Source of the DNA: Solanum dulcamara
Lineage: Eukaryota > Streptophyta > Magnoliopsida > Solanales > Solanaceae
Direction: 5' to 3'
NCBI RefSeq assembly: GCF_947179165.1
Contig: NC_077240.1
Span: 70,387,501 to 70,451,500, forward strand
Length of the DNA stretch: 64,000 nucleotides
Within the stretch, counting starts at the first letter, position 1. Each line of letters begins with the position of its first letter. A program made the position numbers and the translations under genes. Of the stretch, positions 36,140 to 47,978 are shown piece after piece. The notes beneath the pieces are model-generated. The model searched no databases and was not told the DNA's origin. It worked only from the letters and a program-made list of their open reading frames with translations.

Positions 36140-37330
36140 AAATAGTTAAATAGAGGGAAAAGATTGAAGGATCAATTGTTGAAGCTTATATTGCGAGAGA
36201 AACTGGTGACTTTTATTCCTATTATTTTGGAGATGAAATTCCATGTAGGAGCAATAAGCCCAATCATAATGATAAGGGTCATAGTGATCCAATATTTACA
36301 CCGATTTCAATTTTTAATTAAAGTGGTCGAGGATCTAAAAGGAACGAAAAACGAGTCTTCATGACTATGGAAAGACAAATAGTTGTGACCCATATTCTGC
36401 TTAATTTTACAGAAATTCAGCCATATCTTAAGTAAGTGTTAAATTATATTATCAAATTGCATAGTAATAAGTGTTTACTAACTAACAAAATTATACATAT
36501 CAATATCAGCTTGTTCGTAAACACATGGTGCAATGAAGCTATATATACGAGGTATTCCAAAATGGCTAAATGATTATGTAAGTGTGAAAGCTTATATTGA
36601 ATCAATAAGTATAATCTATTTATTTTATAGTAAATTATATTATTTTGAAATCAATTTGTAGGTTTATGATGAATGCTCACATGTCGAACATTCTCTATTA
36701 GTAAGAGTGATTGCACTCAAGCCTGAATTTCAAATTCATACAATGAACAAATATTGTATAAATGGTTTTAAGTTTCAAATTGAAGAAGTTTCTATGCACA
36801 ATAAAACCAATAATAGTAGTGTGTGCGTTTAAGTTGATGTCGATGGTAATGGCCAAACTGTTGAATATTATGGAGTCATTCAAGAGATTATTGAAGTAAT
36901 ATATTCAGGTTGGCCTAAAAAAAGATAGTATTATTTTGGTGTAACTGGTTTAACCCATCACACAGAAGTAAAAGGGTGGACCATCAACATAATATAATTG
37001 AAACCAAGCACATCAGACAATACAGATGTTATGATCCTTTTTATCATTGCCCAAAATGGTAAGTAAGTCTATTACGTTGCATATCCATTGCGTAGAGATA
37101 AGGCTGATTGGTGGATTGTTATTAAGACAAAGCCTTTGGAAAGAATTGAAATTGAGAATGTATTAGATGTGCAGTACCAAAATAATGTTGCATTTGTTCA
37201 ACAACAAGTTGATGTTGAGTTGGAAACCACACTAGAACATCCTCAACACCTACTAGAAGAGATTTCTAATTTTTGGTCCTATAAAAAGCGGAATTTGTGC
37301 TTGTGGAAATTATCGAGTAATCGGAGATGA
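36140..37330 (+). pseudogene. CACTA TNPD-like transposase, C-terminal part (DUF4218 and DUF4216)
   Basis: The reading KIEGSIVEAYIARETGDFYS (from about 36152) fits DUF4218, which follows the catalytic core in plant CACTA transposases. A later stretch (36700-37110: VDVDGNGQTVEYYGVIQEII, then FGVTGLTHHTEVKGW and VYYVAYPLR) fits DUF4216. The frame is broken by stops, frameshifts and probable introns (for example after 36430 and after 36575). The catalytic Transposase_21 (Tnp2) region expected between the N-terminal exon and DUF4218 is not present: only about 250 bp of AT-rich sequence remain after removing the LTR insertion. Confidence 0.75.
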
Positions 37331-37600
37331 AAAAGATGATGAGTTATAATGCCAAATATTGAGGAAGAAGTAAACAAGGAATAAGAATCATTTGAGAGGA
37401 GGAATGGCAGGACAAGGACTATTAAACAACTGGAGAGGAGGAATAAGAGGATAATAAAAATGAAACAAGTGAGGAGGAATAGAGTGGTAGATTATAACTA
37501 GTATGTAAGTTAATTTATTTGGCTAACACTAAATTTATTTAATTTATGTTTTTAATATATTGTATTGTTACTTTACATACCTATGTCATCTGGTGATGGT
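37331..37600 (+). other. CACTA sequence between the two transposon genes
   Basis: A purine-rich, acidic-codon stretch (GAGGAGGAATA repeats, 37370-37500) may be the decayed C-terminus of the TNPD-like protein; the rest is AT-rich. Confidence 0.35.
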
Positions 37601-39425
37601 GATAGATACCGGAATCATCTTGGGTTAGCCATTCTGGTAAGAGTTGAAATAAGAAGTCTAGGAGACCTGTTGATCCTGAGGATATCCCAGGACATATTTC
37701 TTTAGTGTCGGATATGCAAGCCGCCAAACTAGTCCTACACATATTCATGGTGTGCCTTTTGGGAGTATGGATCATTTGGTTTACCATAGTAAGTTCCTCC
37801 AACCACACAATGCTTCTTCTTCTTCACATGTTGGATTTACTTTATATGAGAAGACCTACCAGCTACCCACAGAGGTTACTCGACCCCACAAATTATCATC
37901 TTTGTCTACTCTATCTCCCGATGCTCCATCTCTCGCATCTCAGTCTCCTAACCTATGTACCCTGAGGCTTAGAGATTCTAGCATTGAGACTGACACTCCT
38001 TCCTTGACTCAGTAGTATGTACATCCTACAACATCAGCTTCACATTCTTCTGCTGATATACCCGAGGCAGCATAGGATGTACCTGAGTTAACCCCTGGGC
38101 AGAGCGACAGACTTGGGAGAGTCATGATTTAGCCTAATGGATCCTGGTAAGTTTATTCTTTTATTTATTTATTCTTTCTACATTAATAAATTATTCATAA
38201 ACTAACATGATTATTATGTGTCTTGCAGGTGGCATCCTTCGAAGGAGGCTGCTAGGTCTTTTCAAGAGAGTTTTAGGAGGCTATATACTGAGCCCTATCA
38301 CTCTTGGCGGGACATGCCAAACAATATCCTCCAAGCGATGTTTAATGAATTCAAGGTATATATATGTTTAGATATATTATTTTAGTTAAGTTTAATATTT
38401 TTAGTATACATTAATTAACTAATTATTTAACGCTATTTTTTTTCAAACTTTATGTACATGGGAGTCAAGGTACAATATGGTCATTGCGACCACTTTTAAA
38501 AGAAAAGCGAGCGCTAGAATGTCTAGCTGGCTAAAGAAAGCTAGGGATGATCGAGCACGTTCGAGTTGGATTCCTCCTCATATATTTGAAGAATTATGTC
38601 AGTATTGAAATACCAAAAAATTTGAGGCTCCGATCAAGGAAAAAAAGCTAGAGCCCGCCTAAAGGTGCCTTGTTGCACACTGCAGGTGCAAAGAGTGTTG
38701 GTAGGATTCAGAGAGAGATGGTAATGTTTCTAAATTTTAAGTTTAAATTCATACTCCAAAATAAAATATTTGACAAAATATTATTTCATTAATTATATTT
38801 TTATTTATAGAAAAAAGAATTGGAACGCACTTCCTATAATCATGAAGTCTTTGAAAAGACTAATGTGATGAAAAAGACTAATGTGTTGGATCTGGATGAG
38901 TGGGTGGAGGAAAGGGCTGAATGAGCCTACGCAAGTTGTTTAACATATTTAACATAATATATAATATATATTGATTATAACTTTTATTTTGTAATATATA
39001 GCAAGAGTATAAGTGGAAGATACGTGAAATGGGATATTGGTCCAACTAACTCCTGAACAGTCCACTCAAATTTAGATAAAAAATGTGGTTGAAGAGAGCC
39101 ACAAAGGCCAAATACATGGAATGGGCACTAGAAATGATGTTTGACAACTTCAATCAGGTTTAGAAGGTATTGGATCGTCACGTCAAGCCGAAGTCATTGA
39201 CGGAGTTCAGATAGTTACCATGTCTCATCAAATCACAGAACTTACACACGCATTTGTAGCATTTGAGACAAAAAGGGTTGAGTATCAAAGAAGTATGAAT
39301 GAATAAGTTGAGCAAATCAAACAAGAAGTGTTCAACCTCACACATCAGCCTCTGCCCCATTCTTCAAGAGGGTCCACTCTGAATGACTCCGACGATAGTG
39401 ATGAATACATAACAAATAGTCTTTA
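37600..39425 (+). pseudogene. CACTA TNPA-like gene (plant transposase, Transposase_24 type), degraded
   Basis: In En/Spm the TNPA-type protein binds subterminal repeats. The signature LGRVMI.PNGSW then WHPSKEAARSFQESFRRLYTEPY fits the Transposase_24 (Ptta/En/Spm) family and spans a clear intron (GT 38147 to AG 38228). A second exon ends AAG|GT at 38355. A third piece (about 38464-38720) reads KRKASARMSSWLKKARDD and, after a frameshift, HTAGAKSVGRIQREM. A fourth (38811-38930) reads ELERTSYNHEVFEKT. The last part (39220-39425) is an acidic, coiled tail ending in a TAG. In-frame stops such as that near 38012 show it is dead. Confidence 0.75.
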
Positions 39426-39639
39426 GGTCCCCTTTGTTAGTTTATGAACATTTTGAATTTTTTTGTTACTTTGAAAGACTTTAAATCATTGTAAATTATG
39501 ACTTTATTCATTTTGAGTGTTTAATTATGTTTGTTATTATGTATTTTGCGTATTTATTTATTGTTAGTTATGTTGAAATGGGCTGAATTGAATTGAATTT
39601 TAATTGTAGGTGGGCAGGTTTCTGTTGTCAAAAATGTTG

Positions 39640-40139
39640 CAAAAAAAGTGACGGATAAGTTCCTTTAGTCCGTCCCTTTTCTGGATATTTTTTTAAAGAA
39701 AATTCTGAAAAGAGACGGATAGGGTCCTTTAGTCTTTCACTTTTCTGGATTTTTTTAAAAAGAATTTCCTGAAAAGTGATGGACATATGATCCATGTCCG
39801 TCGCTTTTCTGAAACAATTTCAAGAGTATCAAGAACAAAAGTGGCGGAGGACCCCTTGGTCATCGTATTTATGAAAAATATAATTAAAAAATTTTAAAAA
39901 TAGCGATGCTGTCCATTGTAATAATTTAAATGATTAAAATAAATTTAAACGATGCAGTCTATCGCTTTAGAGATATTTTTAAAAAAAATGAAGGGGGTGA
40001 CGTAATCCATTACTTTTTAAAAAAGTGTCGAGCAAAAAAGTGATGGAAGTGACAACGTCACTTTTTTGTCAAGTTTGACCAAAAAAGTAGCTCAGTCCAT
40101 TGCTTTTTTGCGTAAGTTTTTGACAGTTTTTTAGTAGTG
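39640..40139. repeat. CACTA right subterminal repeats and TIR
   Basis: Three or more units of about 80-90 bp with GTGACGGA...TCCGTC(C/G)CTTTTCTG lead to the CACTACTAAAAAAC terminus. 39426-39639 is the 3' untranslated region. Confidence 0.8.
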
Positions 40140-40960
40140 AATGGAAAGTTGAGTAGGCTAGAGAAACAGACCCATTACTTGGGATGAGTTCAAGAAAGTG
40201 TTTCTTGACCGTTTCTTTCCCATTGAGCTAAGGAAGGCTAAGATCCAAGAGTTCATCAACTAGTGTCAAGGTAACATGTGTGTGAGGGATTTTTCCCTCA
40301 AGTTCACATAGTTGTCATAGTATGCACCGTTTATGGTATCCGACTCAAGAGCCCGAATGAGTAAGTTTGCAAGTGTTTTGGACTTGGCGTCAAGAAGTGC
40401 AAGAACGTTATTTTAATTAGAGAGATGTATATCTCAAGTATCAACATATGTCAAACAAATCAAGGATAAGAAGCTTAGGGAGAAGGAAAGAGAGTCTAAG
40501 AGGGATAGGACCGATGGTGGTAACTTTTCACACTCTAGGTCCGGAAATGATGTCCGTCCTCAATTTCTCCAATGGTATTTGGGCCAAAACTCTTCAAATG
40601 CTTAGACTCCAAAGTTTTATAAAAATAGGGTGTCCAACCCTAAGGCTCAAGCAGGAGCACTGAGTAGTCAAGTTATCCCCGCATGCAAGAAGTGTGGGAG
40701 AAACCATAATGGAGAATGCTTGGAATATTCAAATGAATGCTTTAGGTGTGGCAAGCCGGGTCATCAAGCAAAGGATTATAGAGGTGGTGTTCGACCCCAG
40801 GCTCAGACTCAGGCTACAGGCCATCTGGTTCAGCAGGGTTCTATTATGGGTGCTGAGGGCGGTCAACGCCAAAACCAATTCTATGCTCTTCACACTAGGC
40901 GAGATTTGGAGGAGTCTCCCAATGTTATGACCCGTATGCTGAAAGTCTTTGACTTTGATA
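40140..40960 (+). pseudogene. E1 gag, third fragment with damaged zinc knuckle
   Basis: It directly continues the capsid reading cut at 23586: the pattern WDEFKKVFLDRFFPIELRKAK follows after a frameshift. Further frameshifts and stops lie near 40155, 40263 and 40311. The zinc knuckle at 40738-40779 reads CFRCGKPGHQAKDY, so the fourth metal ligand (Cys) is Tyr. A second Cys-rich stretch CKKCGRNHNGEC lies just upstream. Confidence 0.85.
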
Positions 40961-42130
40961 TTTATGCTTTACCAAATCCAAATTTGGGTACTACACTACA
41001 TTTTGTTACTCCATACCTTGCCATGAGATTTATTGTTGATCTCGATATATTGATAGAGCCTTTTTTGGTTTATACTCTGGTTGGTGATTCAATTATGGCT
41101 AAGAGAGTTTATAGAGATTATCCAGTCATGTTTTTTCATAAAGTTAGCTTATGCAATCTTGTAGAGTTTGATAAGATTGATTTTGATGTTATCTTTGGTA
41201 TGGATTGGCTTCATTCATGTTATGCTTTCATATATTATAGAACCTGTGTGGTCAAGTTTTAGTTTTCTAATGAGCCATTCTAGAATGGAATAGTAGTTAT
41301 TTTATGTTTAAGGGTCAATTCATCTCATACCTTAAAGTTCGGAAAATGATTTTCAAGGGTTACATCTATCATGAAGTCGGGGTTAGGGATATGAATTCTG
41401 AAGATCCTACTTTTGAGTCGGTTTTGTTGCTAACGATTTTCTGAAAGTTTTCCTTGATTATCTCCCAAGTATCCCTCCCGAAAGGGAAATAGACTTCGGT
41501 ATCGATCTTCTCTCTGATACCCAACCTATATCTATTCCTCATTACCGTATGGCCCCTGTAAAACTTAAGAAATTAAAGGATCCATTAAGGAATTTATTGG
41601 ATAAGGGTTTCATTAGGCCGAGTATCTCTCTGTAGGTTTCTCCAGTTCTTTTTGTTAGAAAGAATAATGGTTCTCTTCGAATGTGGATTGACTATCGGTA
41701 ATTGAAAAAGGTCACTATTAAGAATAATTATCCTATTCTGAGGATTGATGACTTGTTCGATCAACTTCAAGGAGCGAGTTAATTTTTAATGATCTATCTA
41801 TGATCGGGTTATCATCAACTTTGAGTAAGAGAATGTGACATTCTGAAGATCACTTTTAGAATCCGGTATGGTCACTTTGAATTCTTGATTACATCTTTTA
41901 TACTAATGAATGCTCCTACAGCTTATATGGATTTAATGAATAGGGTATTTAAGCAATATTTTAGATATGTTTGTAATTGTGTTCATTGATGATATTTTGT
42001 TCTACTCTCGGAGTGAAGAGGAGCATGCCAATCATTTAAAGATCATGTTGCAAGTGATTAAGGACAGTCAATTGTTTGCTAATTTAGCAAGTCTAAACTT
42101 TGGTTAAGATCGGTTGATTTTCTAAGTCAT
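40961..42130 (+). pseudogene. E1 protease and reverse transcriptase, degraded
   Basis: In the protease the usual DPG(A/S)T motif reads NLGTTLHFVTP, so the catalytic Asp is lost. FDVIFGMDWLHSCYAF follows. The RT is readable in pieces: [15 protein letters not shown] text near 41480, [11 protein letters not shown] near 41600, then RMWIDYR, YHQL, and the FIDDIL box at 41982-41993. There are at least five frameshifts or stops. Unlike E3 it keeps the RT fingers segment between FIRP and SLRM. Confidence 0.8.
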
Positions 42131-42179
42131 ATTGTCTTTAGTGAAGGTTCATGGTTGATCCTAAGAAAATCAATGTGAT

Positions 42180-42800
42180 TAAGAATTGGCCTACACCCCT
42201 GTCTCCTTCAGATATTAGGAGTTTCTTGGGCTTAGGTGGTTACTATAGAAGGTTTGTGCAATAATTTTCATCGATTGCTTCACGTTCGACCAAGTTAACC
42301 CAAAAGAAGGTGAAATTTGCAATGGTCGGAAACTTGTGAGAAGATTTTCTAAGATTTGAAAGATCGTCTGACTTCCGCTCTAGTGTTGACCTTACCAAAA
42401 TGTTTCAATGGGTTTGTTGTGTATTATGATGCTTCAAGGATTAGTCTTGGTTGTATTTTGATGCAAAATAGTAAAGTGACAGCCTATGCTTCTAGGCAAC
42501 TCAAGGTGCATGAGATCAACTTCCCAACCCATGACTTAGAGTTAGCGACAGTTGGTTTTGCTTTGAATAGTTAGAGACACTACCTTTATGGTGTCCATGT
42601 TGATGTATTCACCGATTATAAGAGAGTTTGCAATATGTGTTCACTCAAAAGGATTGAAATCTTTATCAAAGGAGATGGCTTGAGTTGTTGAAGGATTATG
42701 ACATGAGTGTATTGTACCATCCAAAAAAAGTGAATATGGTTTCCAACACTCTTAGTAGATTGTCTATTGATAGTATTTTCCATATTAAGATGGTAAGAAA
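42180..42800 (+). pseudogene. E1 RNase H, degraded
   Basis: The end of RT (SFLGLGGYYRRFV near 42220) leads into RNase [59 protein letters not shown] (to about 42615). A TAG at 42572-42574 replaces the usual Trp/Lys region, and frameshifts occur near 42340 and 42625. Confidence 0.8.
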
Positions 42801-42919
42801 GAGTTAGTTTGAGATGATCATATACTAGCTCATTTGGGTGTTTACTTGATAGATTCGGAGGATGGTAGATTGGTTGTTCGACATGGTTCCGAATCATCTC
42901 TTGTGGTGGATGTTAAGGA

Positions 42920-44340
42920 AAGCCAAGAAAGTGATCCTACATTTGGTTTAGTTGAAGAAATCTGTTACCAAAAAAGCCATTGAGGCTTTCTCCCGAAGAA
43001 AAGATGGTGTATTGAGATATAAAGGCCATTTGTGTGTTCCCAGCATCGATAGGTTGAGATAAATGATATTTCCTGAAGCTCATAGTTTACAGTATTCCAT
43101 TCATCTAGGCTCCACAAAAATGTATAGAGATTTGAGGAAAGTGTATTAGTGGAATGGCATGAAGAAGGATATTGCAGATTTTGTGGCCAAATGTCCTAAT
43201 TGTCAATAGGTGTAGGTTGAGCATCAAAACGTGGGAGGTTTAGCTCAAGAAATTGAGAATTCTATTTGGAAGTGGAAAACTTTGAATATAAACTTCATTA
43301 TGGATTTGCCTCGTACTCGTAGGCAACATGATTCGATTTGGGTTGTAATTGACCGAATGACTAAGTTGGATTCTTTTCTTCCCATTAAAACTTCCTATTT
43401 GGTTGATGAATATGCCAATATTTATATTCGAGAGTTGGTTGAGATTCATGAAATTCCATTTTCCATCATTTTGAACTGAGGCAGACAAATTACATCTCTG
43501 TTTTGGAAGTCCTTGCAAAAGGATTTTGGTACTAAAGTTAAGCTAAGTACCGCTTTTCACCCTCAAATTGATGGTCAAACTGAAAAAACAATTCAAACCT
43601 TAGAAGGCATGTTGAGGGCGTGTGTTATTGATTTTGAAGAAAATTGGGATGAACATCTACCATTCATTGAGTTTGCCTACAATAATAGTTATCATTCTAG
43701 TATCCAAATCGCTATGTTTGAAGCTTTATATGGTAGAAGATGTAGGTCTCCTTGTTAGATGGTTTGAAGTTGGTGAAGTTTCCTTGATAGGCCCTAAGTT
43801 GGTGTGTGATGATATGGGAAAGGTTAGACTCATTAGAGAAAGATTAAAATCATTCAAATTCAACAAAAGTCCTATAAGGATGTAAGAAGAAGGGAGTTTG
43901 AGTTTGTGGTTAATGATTGGGTTTATTTGAAAATTTTCCCTGTGAAGGGTGTGATGTATTTTGGAAAGAAGGGAAGCTTAGTCCCTAGTATGTAGACCTA
44001 TATCAAATTTTAAGGAGATTTGGCAAGGTTGCATATGATTTGGATTTGCCTTTAGAGTTGGCATCAGTGCATCTGGTGTTTCATGTGTCCATATTGAAGA
44101 AATATGTTGGTGACCATAGCTCAATTTTTCCTTTGGATAGTGTGGGTGTAAAGGAGAGTATGTCTTATGAGGAGGCTCCAGTAGAGATTATAGACCAACA
44201 AGTTTGAAAGTTGAGGAATAAGGAAATTCCATATGTTATGGTGTTGTGGAGAAACCAAGAGGTTGAAGGTACTACGTGGGAGGCCGAAGACGATATGATA
44301 TCACAATATCCTCATATCTTTCCTTCCATTCCTAGTTGAG
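42920..44340 (+). pseudogene. E1 integrase with chromodomain-like end, degraded
   Basis: The HHCC zinc region is readable at 43050-43206. The catalytic core runs from about 43231: DLPRTRRQHDSIWVVIDRMT (first Asp kept), then IPFSIILN followed by TGA where relatives have the second catalytic Asp region, then FHPQIDGQTEKTIQTLEGML (Glu kept). The C-terminus (44140-44340) gives RKLRNKEI-like and LWRNQEVEGTTWEAEDDM text, the chromodomain-type tail of Tekay/Del integrases. 44341-44571 is 3' non-coding. Confidence 0.85.
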
Positions 44341-44571
44341 GTAATAAATTTCTCCCATGATCACTCCTTAGAAATCAAGTGTCTAAGTCATTCTCGTGTT
44401 TTCAGATGCATTTATGTTCATGAAATGAGTTTTAAAGTCATGTTTTAGCTTGGGATTGAATATTCCATGTTTTATGCATTTTTGATATGTTTTTGAATTC
44501 ATGTTGGGATGCTATGACTCTTTCCTATTCTATTCATGCTAGCGTGAGTCCCATTGAGAATGAATGTTCCC

Positions 44572-44581
44572 AAGGGGGAGA
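44572..44581 (+). other. E1 polypurine tract
   Basis: AAGGGGGAGA lies five bases before the 3' LTR start at 44587. Confidence 0.75.
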
Positions 44582-44586
44582 TATTA

Positions 44587-47500
44587 TGAGGCCCCGAAAG
44601 TTGAAATGTTGGAATTTGGAGTTGATAAGAGGAATCAGTGGAAATTTGGCAATAAAGATCGCCAAATGGTACTTGGATACTTTCCAAGTGAGTTGGGAAA
44701 ATTGTCCAAGCTCCCACAAGCTCACCAAGTAGGTATGGGTAGGAGGTTCAGTGGTCAAGGAAAGTTTGTGAGGAGAAAGAGGAATCGGCAAAACGCCGAG
44801 TTGGAAAAGGTGGGCAAGTTTCCTTGCACAAAACTTCAAAGTATTTAGTAGAGATTTGGTTTAAGGAGCGAGGATGAAGGGCAGAACAGCAACTCGTCGA
44901 GTGGATCGGTGAGCCAGGCTATCCCGCCGAAATGTTCTGAAGTTTCCAGAGTAGTATCTCGAGGTGACTAGGTGAGCCAAGCCAGAGGTCAGCGACTTGC
45001 AAACTTGAAAGGCAAGCTTGTCTGAACTCGCCAAAAAGGCCCCTCGCCAATGTTAAGTAACGGCATTTTTATCCTTTCTAGCTCATTTAATACCTAGACT
45101 ACACCATTTTAAGCCTAAATCCTATTACTATAACTACCTAAACCCTTTGAATTGCCCTCATTATCTCCCCAATCCTCACTTACAATATTTCTCTCTCTAA
45201 AACACTCTCCCAAGGGTTGCATCTTCAAAGCAAGTCAGGGTTCAAGAATTCCAAGGCTCTAAGTCTCCATAATCTTTATATTTAAGGTTATACTGATCAA
45301 GGTATATGGGAGTTCATCAATGGATTCCATTCATTCATTGGTCCCTAAAGGATCCCAACTTTACAAATTCAATTTCACCCAACTTACGAGGGCTTCATGT
45401 CAATTCTTCATGAGTCCTTTTTATTCAATTTCAATCAATGTTATTCTTCATTATCATGCATGAATTTACTACAATACATGATTTCCATTTTATTTCACAT
45501 GGACCCGTGCATTGAGCTATGATTTTAAATTTTAAATATAAATAAGTGTAAAAAATACACCTAAACTATCTCCCTTCTTTAAGTTTCATACCTAAACTAT
45601 CAGAAGTGTGAGTTTCATATCTAAACTATCACTTATTAGTTTGATAAACACACCTAGTGGCGTCTGTAATACACTTTCTCTACTCTCTCGATTTTTTTAA
45701 AAGTCCTTCCCACATGACATTCAACATGGATAAAATATTCCACTTTAACAAAAATTAGATAAATTAGAAAAATTAGTTAAAAGTTAAAGATTAAAGTATT
45801 TTTATCCCAACAAGAAAAGTATTTTTTTATAAAATAAATAACTTTTTAAAAAAGAAATTAATTTTTAAAAAATAAAATTTAAAATATTTTGCTCACACAC
45901 TCCCCCCCCCTCTCCCCTAGGTAAGGGATTGTGGAACTTTGGTTTTATTTAGCGAGGACCCCGACTTTTCATTTTTTTAAATTTCTTTTATAAAATATTT
46001 TTAAAAAATTCATACTTCACCCCCTCCCCTCATTCCTATTTAAATATTTTTTTTTAAAAAATAAAATAAAATTATACCACTTCATCTAACCTTCCGCTCT
46101 TAATTTTTATATTTTTTTCATTTTGTGTTAGATATGTACATATATTTTTAGGAAAATATTTTTCCTACTTGCGTACCGAATATAACTGAAATAATTTTTT
46201 TTTATAGAAAAGTATTGCGGCGAGTAAAAAATACTTTCTTAAAATAATATATATATCTAACACAAAACGAGAAAAAAATTGAAAGCAGGGGATTAGGTAG
46301 GGCGGGGTAGAATTTTTTTAATAAATAAATAAATAAAATATCTAAATTACTATTTGAGGGGGGCAGATGAAGTATGGATTTTTTTGCAAAATTTTCTAAA
46401 AGAAATTTATTAAATAAAAATAAAACTAAAAAATTAAAAGGTAGGGGGGGAATGGTGAGAGAAAGTGGTGGAGTGAGGTAAGAAAAATATTTATATTTTT
46501 TTGGATGAGAGATAGTAATATTTTAATCTTAATTTTAACTAATTCTATTTTAATTTTTGTTAAGATGAAATGTTTTATCTATGTGGAGCGTAATGTGATA
46601 AAAAAAATTAAATGAAAGAGAAAGTGTAGTACACACACCATGATAAGAGTGGAATAAAAGAGAGAGAGATGTGTTACTCAAACTAATAAGTGATAGCTTA
46701 TGTATGAAACTCACACTCTCAATAGTTTAGGTATGAAACTCAAAAAAGACGGATAGTTTAGGTATGCTTTTGACACGTATCTCTTAAAATATTGAACTTA
46801 TGAAATTGTGATCATGAATTTGATGACATATTTATGATGATGATGAATTATGTTTCGATGATGTTTCAAGCAATGTATAAAGAATGTGAAAGGTTTTCTC
46901 ACAACTCATGTTTAAGAGGTAAAAGGCTTTCTCACCAACTCATGGATTCCTATGAATCACTTATGTAATAAGCAACTGTTATGATTATTTTATGATAATA
47001 TTATGATGATGTTTTGATGAATTCCGTTGGGATAATTACTAAGCACCGAGGAGTTTTAGGTGGGGTTCGGTCCGGTAGGCAAAGTAGCTACCCAAGGAAA
47101 TTCTAGTAGCAACCTATAGTCCCTAACTTCGTTGCCACCGTAGGTGTCCTTTATGGCTAGTTAGTGAATCCATGTATAGCTAATGATGTTAAGATGTTCT
47201 CACAGAGTCTACATTGGCAAGTAGCCTCTCTCTTCTCGATGTGGGAGTTACCTTGGCAAGTAGTCTCTCCTTTCTCAATGTGGGAGTTACATCGTATTCC
47301 ATGTTATAGATCGCATGGTCTTAAGTGTCGGTTAAGTTCCTATCCCAAACAAAGGTATATACTATGATGTGACCTCTTATATCAATTTCATGATGCATTG
47401 ACCACATGATTGCGATGTTTTAAAAGTTCTCAAGTTTTACTCATGTTTTCAAAGATATTGGTCATGCATCCCAAGTTCATATTGCTCATGTCTTATTATT

Positions 47501-47978
47501 ATTGTTCATGTATATTTTCCACATACTTAGTATATTTCATGTTCTGACACATACTCTTTCCTACATTGTATTATAATGTAGGGTCCGACGATCACGCTTC
47601 TCCCGCTCATGGCTAGAGTTACTTCGGTTGCTACCTCTTGATTGGTGAGTCCTCATGTCTAGAGGGCATAACCAATATGAGTTTTTGTTCCTTTTTGTCT
47701 TGACGTTTCTTTCTTCTATGGGTGAGCTCGGAACATGTCTTATGCCCCCATCTAGAACGTATTAGAGGCATGTTAGATGTTTATTGAGTTGTAGTTCCGA
47801 TTATTCAGACATATTGCTTTAAGTGTTTCTCTTATTGAGACTTATTTATCTTCCGCTTATGTTTTTCATTGATGTTTTAAGTTTCCTTATGCATGTAATT
47901 CATGCTAAGAGGCTTGGTTGGGATCCTTAGGGATTTTGACCACCGTGTCATGCTTAGGGCCTAGCTTGGATCATGACA
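44587..47978 (+). repeat. E1 3' LTR (3392 bp including a foldback insertion)
   Basis: Starts TGAGGCCCCG and ends GGATCATGACA; the 3' 770 bp match the 5' LTR remnant 8692-9410. Without the 1.24-kb foldback element and one target copy it is about 2.14 kb. ORFs at 44487-44848 and 47164-47367 fall in LTR or leader sequence and show no domain. No second TSD copy can be checked because the 5' end is outside the window. Confidence 0.85.
45540..46783. mobile_element. Foldback/MULE-like element with very long inverted arms
   Basis: The two halves of this 1.24-kb stretch are reverse complements over most of their length: the repeated phrases CATACCTAAACTATC and GAGTGTGAGTTTCATA near the left end (45560-45640) recur inverted at 46690-46775, and CACTTTCTCT, TTAACAAAAATTA and TTTTGTGTTAGATAT blocks pair further in. 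The centre is near 46165. Flanking 9-bp sites TTTAAATAT (45531-45539) and TTAAAATAT (46784-46792) match 8/9, which suggests a Mutator-like transposase. It has no ORF. Confidence 0.8.

Larger units (their letters stand above)
23587..40139 (+). mobile_element. CACTA (En/Spm) transposon with nested insertions, TSD AAT
   Basis: The right end is ...GTTTTTTAGTAGTG, i.e. CACTACTAAAAAAC inverted. The left end is TACTACTAAAAAATT, the same TIR with its first base C to T. The 3-bp TSD AAT lies at 23584-23586 and 40140-40142. Subterminal repeats based on GTGACGGA/TCCGTCGC fill both flanks, as is usual for CACTA elements. It contains degraded TNPD-like and TNPA-like genes on the plus strand. Several later insertions (25496-25672, 25882-28067, 28071 to about 33040, about 33762-35896) account for roughly half of its length. 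Confidence 0.9.
8692..47978 (+). mobile_element. E1: old Ty3/gypsy (Tekay/Del-type chromovirus) element split by nested insertions
   Basis: Pieces in order: 5' LTR remnant 8692-9410, PBS 9415-9426, gag start 9622-9662, gag 23252-23586, gag 40140 onward, protease, RT, RNase H and integrase with a chromodomain-like end to about 44340, polypurine tract 44572-44581, 3' LTR 44587-47978. The gag reading resumes exactly across the E2 insertion (TSD GTTGA at 9658-9662 and 23247-23251) and across the CACTA insertion (TSD AAT at 23584-23586 and 40140-40142). The 5' LTR is cut at 8692 by the minus-strand element with LTR 5848-8691. All coding parts carry stops and frameshifts, so it is dead. Confidence 0.85.
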
